DNA from: Halopseudomonas xiamenensis
GTDB taxonomy: Bacteria; Pseudomonadota; Gammaproteobacteria; Pseudomonadales; Pseudomonadaceae
NCBI RefSeq assembly: GCF_014219065.1
Contig: NZ_JACLGO010000010.1
Coordinates: 97,065 to 161,064, forward strand
Reading direction: 5' to 3'
DNA: 64,000 bases
The position numbers and the translations under genes are program-made. Shown here in pieces: positions 63,007 through 64,000 of this stretch; the first letter of the stretch is position 1; each line of letters opens with the position of its first letter. The notes beneath the pieces were generated by a model. It was not told where the DNA came from and ran no database searches. It saw nothing but the letters and a program-made list of their open reading frames with translations.

Positions 63007-63228
63007 ACCGGTTGCGCACAGAGTTATCCACAGATTTTGCCCATGTCGAGTTATCCCCGGTCCTTGTGCATAAATGTGTTGATGACCCCTTGGCAACCGG
63101 TCGGGAACCGCTTGTGACGCGGCTTTCGGAGAAGTGTTCAAAAAATGGCCAGGGTGAATAAGTGATGAGTGACAAGGACTTATGAGGCTAATGTCAAGTG
63201 GCGGAAGAGAAGTCATGCACAAGTGTGA
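62996..63228. repeat. DnaA-box-rich direct repeat, copy A
   Basis: Shares many positions at a constant 488-bp offset with copy B (63484-63716), with no indel over ~230 bp. It contains TTATCCACA (63024-63032, perfect DnaA box), TTATCCCCG (63051-63059) and TGTGCATAA (63065-63073; TTATGCACA on the other strand). It begins at the end of the methyltransferase gene. No ORF is supported. Confidence 0.75.
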
Positions 63229-63240
63229 GATATGGCTTTT

Positions 63241-63483
63241 CTGAGCCTGATTTGTCTGCGTATCGGCCTGCTACAGCAGCACTCATCGTCGTTGCGAGCC
63301 ACCTGATGGCGGGGTAATCCGGCTACTCCATGTTAGTGGATTGCGTCACCGCCAGGCGGTTCACACTGACAAAGGAGGAACTCAGTGGTCATTGCGAGGC
63401 TGACGGGCGTGCCAATCCCATTTCTCCGAGTCGGCGCTTGCCGCAGTAGCTGCCGAAACGGCGATGTGATGTACAGCTCACTA
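63241..63483. repeat. Spacer with GTCATTGCGAG-type repeats
   Basis: Between the two DnaA-box blocks. It holds GTCGTTGCGAG (63288-63298) and GTCATTGCGAG (63388-63398) with partly palindromic sequence between them (GTAATCC, GGATTGCGTC). No coding potential. It looks like a decayed copy of the GTCATTGCGAG intergenic repeat seen in several proteobacteria. Confidence 0.5.
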
Positions 63484-63716
63484 CCACCCTGTCAACGGGT
63501 TGCGCACAGAGTTGTCCACAGGTTTTACCTGCGCCGAGTTATCCCCGGTCGCTGTGCATAAATGTGTTGATGAGCACGTGGTAACCAGCTGCGAACCTTG
63601 AATGGTGCGGTCTGCAGACCTTCGTACAAAAAATGCTCAATGTGAGTGTCGCTATGGAAACAATGGGTTAGCAGGTCATTGTCAAGTGACGCTGGAGAAA
63701 CAATTCACAAGTGAGG
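63484..63716. repeat. DnaA-box-rich direct repeat, copy B
   Basis: Diverged copy of 62996-63228. Boxes: TTGTCCACA (63512-63520, one change), TTATCCCCG (63539-63547) and TGTGCATAA (63553-63561). The shared segments also include a run of six A before TG (63628-63635), GTCAAGTG (63681-63688) and CACAAGTG (63706-63713), all at the same offset. Confidence 0.75.
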
Positions 63717-63772
63717 CATGGGAAAAAGGCTGAATATTTTCACCGCTTCCACCGTTTCGTCACTTGCAGCAC

Positions 63773-63800
63773 TTTACAGATTGCCCCGACTCTATATAAT
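63773..63800 (+). promoter_or_regulatory. Promoter of tRNA-Thr
   Basis: TTTACA at 63773-63778, 16-bp spacer, TATAAT at 63795-63800; 10 bp before the mature tRNA. Confidence 0.8.
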
Positions 63801-63810
63801 GCAAACCCGC

Positions 63811-63886
<76 letters not shown>

Positions 63887-63893
63887 TATAGAT

Positions 63894-63921
63894 AAAGGCT
63901 TGCAGCGATGCAGGCCTTTTT
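63894..63921 (+). terminator. Rho-independent terminator after tRNA-Thr
   Basis: AAAGGCTTGCA and TGCAGGCCTTT pair over 11 positions (one wobble) with loop GCGA, followed by TT. The presumed intron begins 5 bp after it. Confidence 0.85.
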
Positions 63922-63925
63922 CGTT

Positions 63926-64000
63926 GTGCGCCAGGCATGGCGCGTTGCGCGTTAGCGCAACCCGCTTGGCTGTGGTGGCCAAGCAGGTGACTTGGAGGTG
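63926..64000 (+). mobile_element. Probable 5' end of a group II intron (cut by window edge)
   Basis: Starts GTGCG, the group II intron 5' consensus, followed by a small stem (GCGCCAGGCATGGCGC), a second stem TTGCGC/GCGCAA and the sequence GCAGGTGACTTGGAGGTG that resembles domain I of bacterial introns. It lies directly after a terminator hairpin, the usual insertion site of class C introns. The reverse-transcriptase ORF and 3' end would lie beyond 64000, so this is unproven. Confidence 0.55.

Noticed and set aside
62996..63716. This region as the chromosomal oriC
   Set aside because: DnaA boxes are present, but none of the oriC neighbour genes (dnaA, dnaN, rpmH, gidA) is in the window and the core gene order is not that of the origin.

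Overview
The window is a high-GC chromosomal segment from a gammaproteobacterium of the Pseudomonadaceae. The core gene order is the Pseudomonas one: argH | algZ-algR-hemC-hemD-hemX-hemY, rho-ubiD, trxA/ppx/ppk1/hemB, algP-algQ-dsbB, secB-grxC-rhodanese-gpmI-envC-ctp-yibQ, hisBHAF, asmA-mutY-yggX-tRNA-Phe, and a basic amino acid ABC transporter. The gene content is compact and most operons show 1-4 bp stop/start overlaps. The exact genus (for example Halopseudomonas or the P. stutzeri group) cannot be fixed by eye.

Region 1 (1-4560): the end of leuC, leuD, a PrpR-type sigma-54 activator, a RidA protein and an EamA transporter. Region 2 (4561-17490): a complete type I-E CRISPR-Cas locus, lower in GC than its surroundings. 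The array (47 repeats, 46 spacers, 4737-7572) is transcribed leftwards from a short leader next to cas2. The genes run cas3, then a 394-bp gap, then cas8e-cas11-cas7-cas5-cas6e-[KilA-N gene]-cas1-cas2, all on the minus strand. Two features stand out. A KilA-N-domain gene is translationally coupled into the cas operon between cas6e and cas1. The cas3-cas8e gap holds a solitary CRISPR-repeat-like hairpin overlapping a predicted promoter, followed by a tiny ORF with a perfect Shine-Dalgarno.

Region 3 (17600-22700): agmatine/putrescine genes aguB-aguA, a repeat-containing lipoprotein, argH and a small coupled ORF. Region 4 (22746-43700): alginate and twitching regulators algZ/algR, haem genes hemC/D/X/Y and hemB, ubiD, rho, trxA, the polyphosphate pair ppx/ppk1, a diguanylate cyclase, an ABC-F protein, and algP/algQ. 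Region 5 (44280-58300): dsbB, secB, redox and envelope genes, hisBHAF, asmA, mutY and yggX. Region 6 (58400-64000): tRNA-Phe, a polar amino acid ABC transporter and a methyltransferase. It is followed by about 800 bp without genes that carries two diverged copies of a DnaA-box-rich block 488 bp apart, then tRNA-Thr, its terminator, and what looks like the 5' end of a group II intron cut off by the window edge.

Several intergenic gaps hold palindromic or REP-like repeats (43.1, 44.9-45.1, 45.6-45.8, 62.0 and 63.3-63.4 kb). Most other reading frames are high-GC shadows and are left out.
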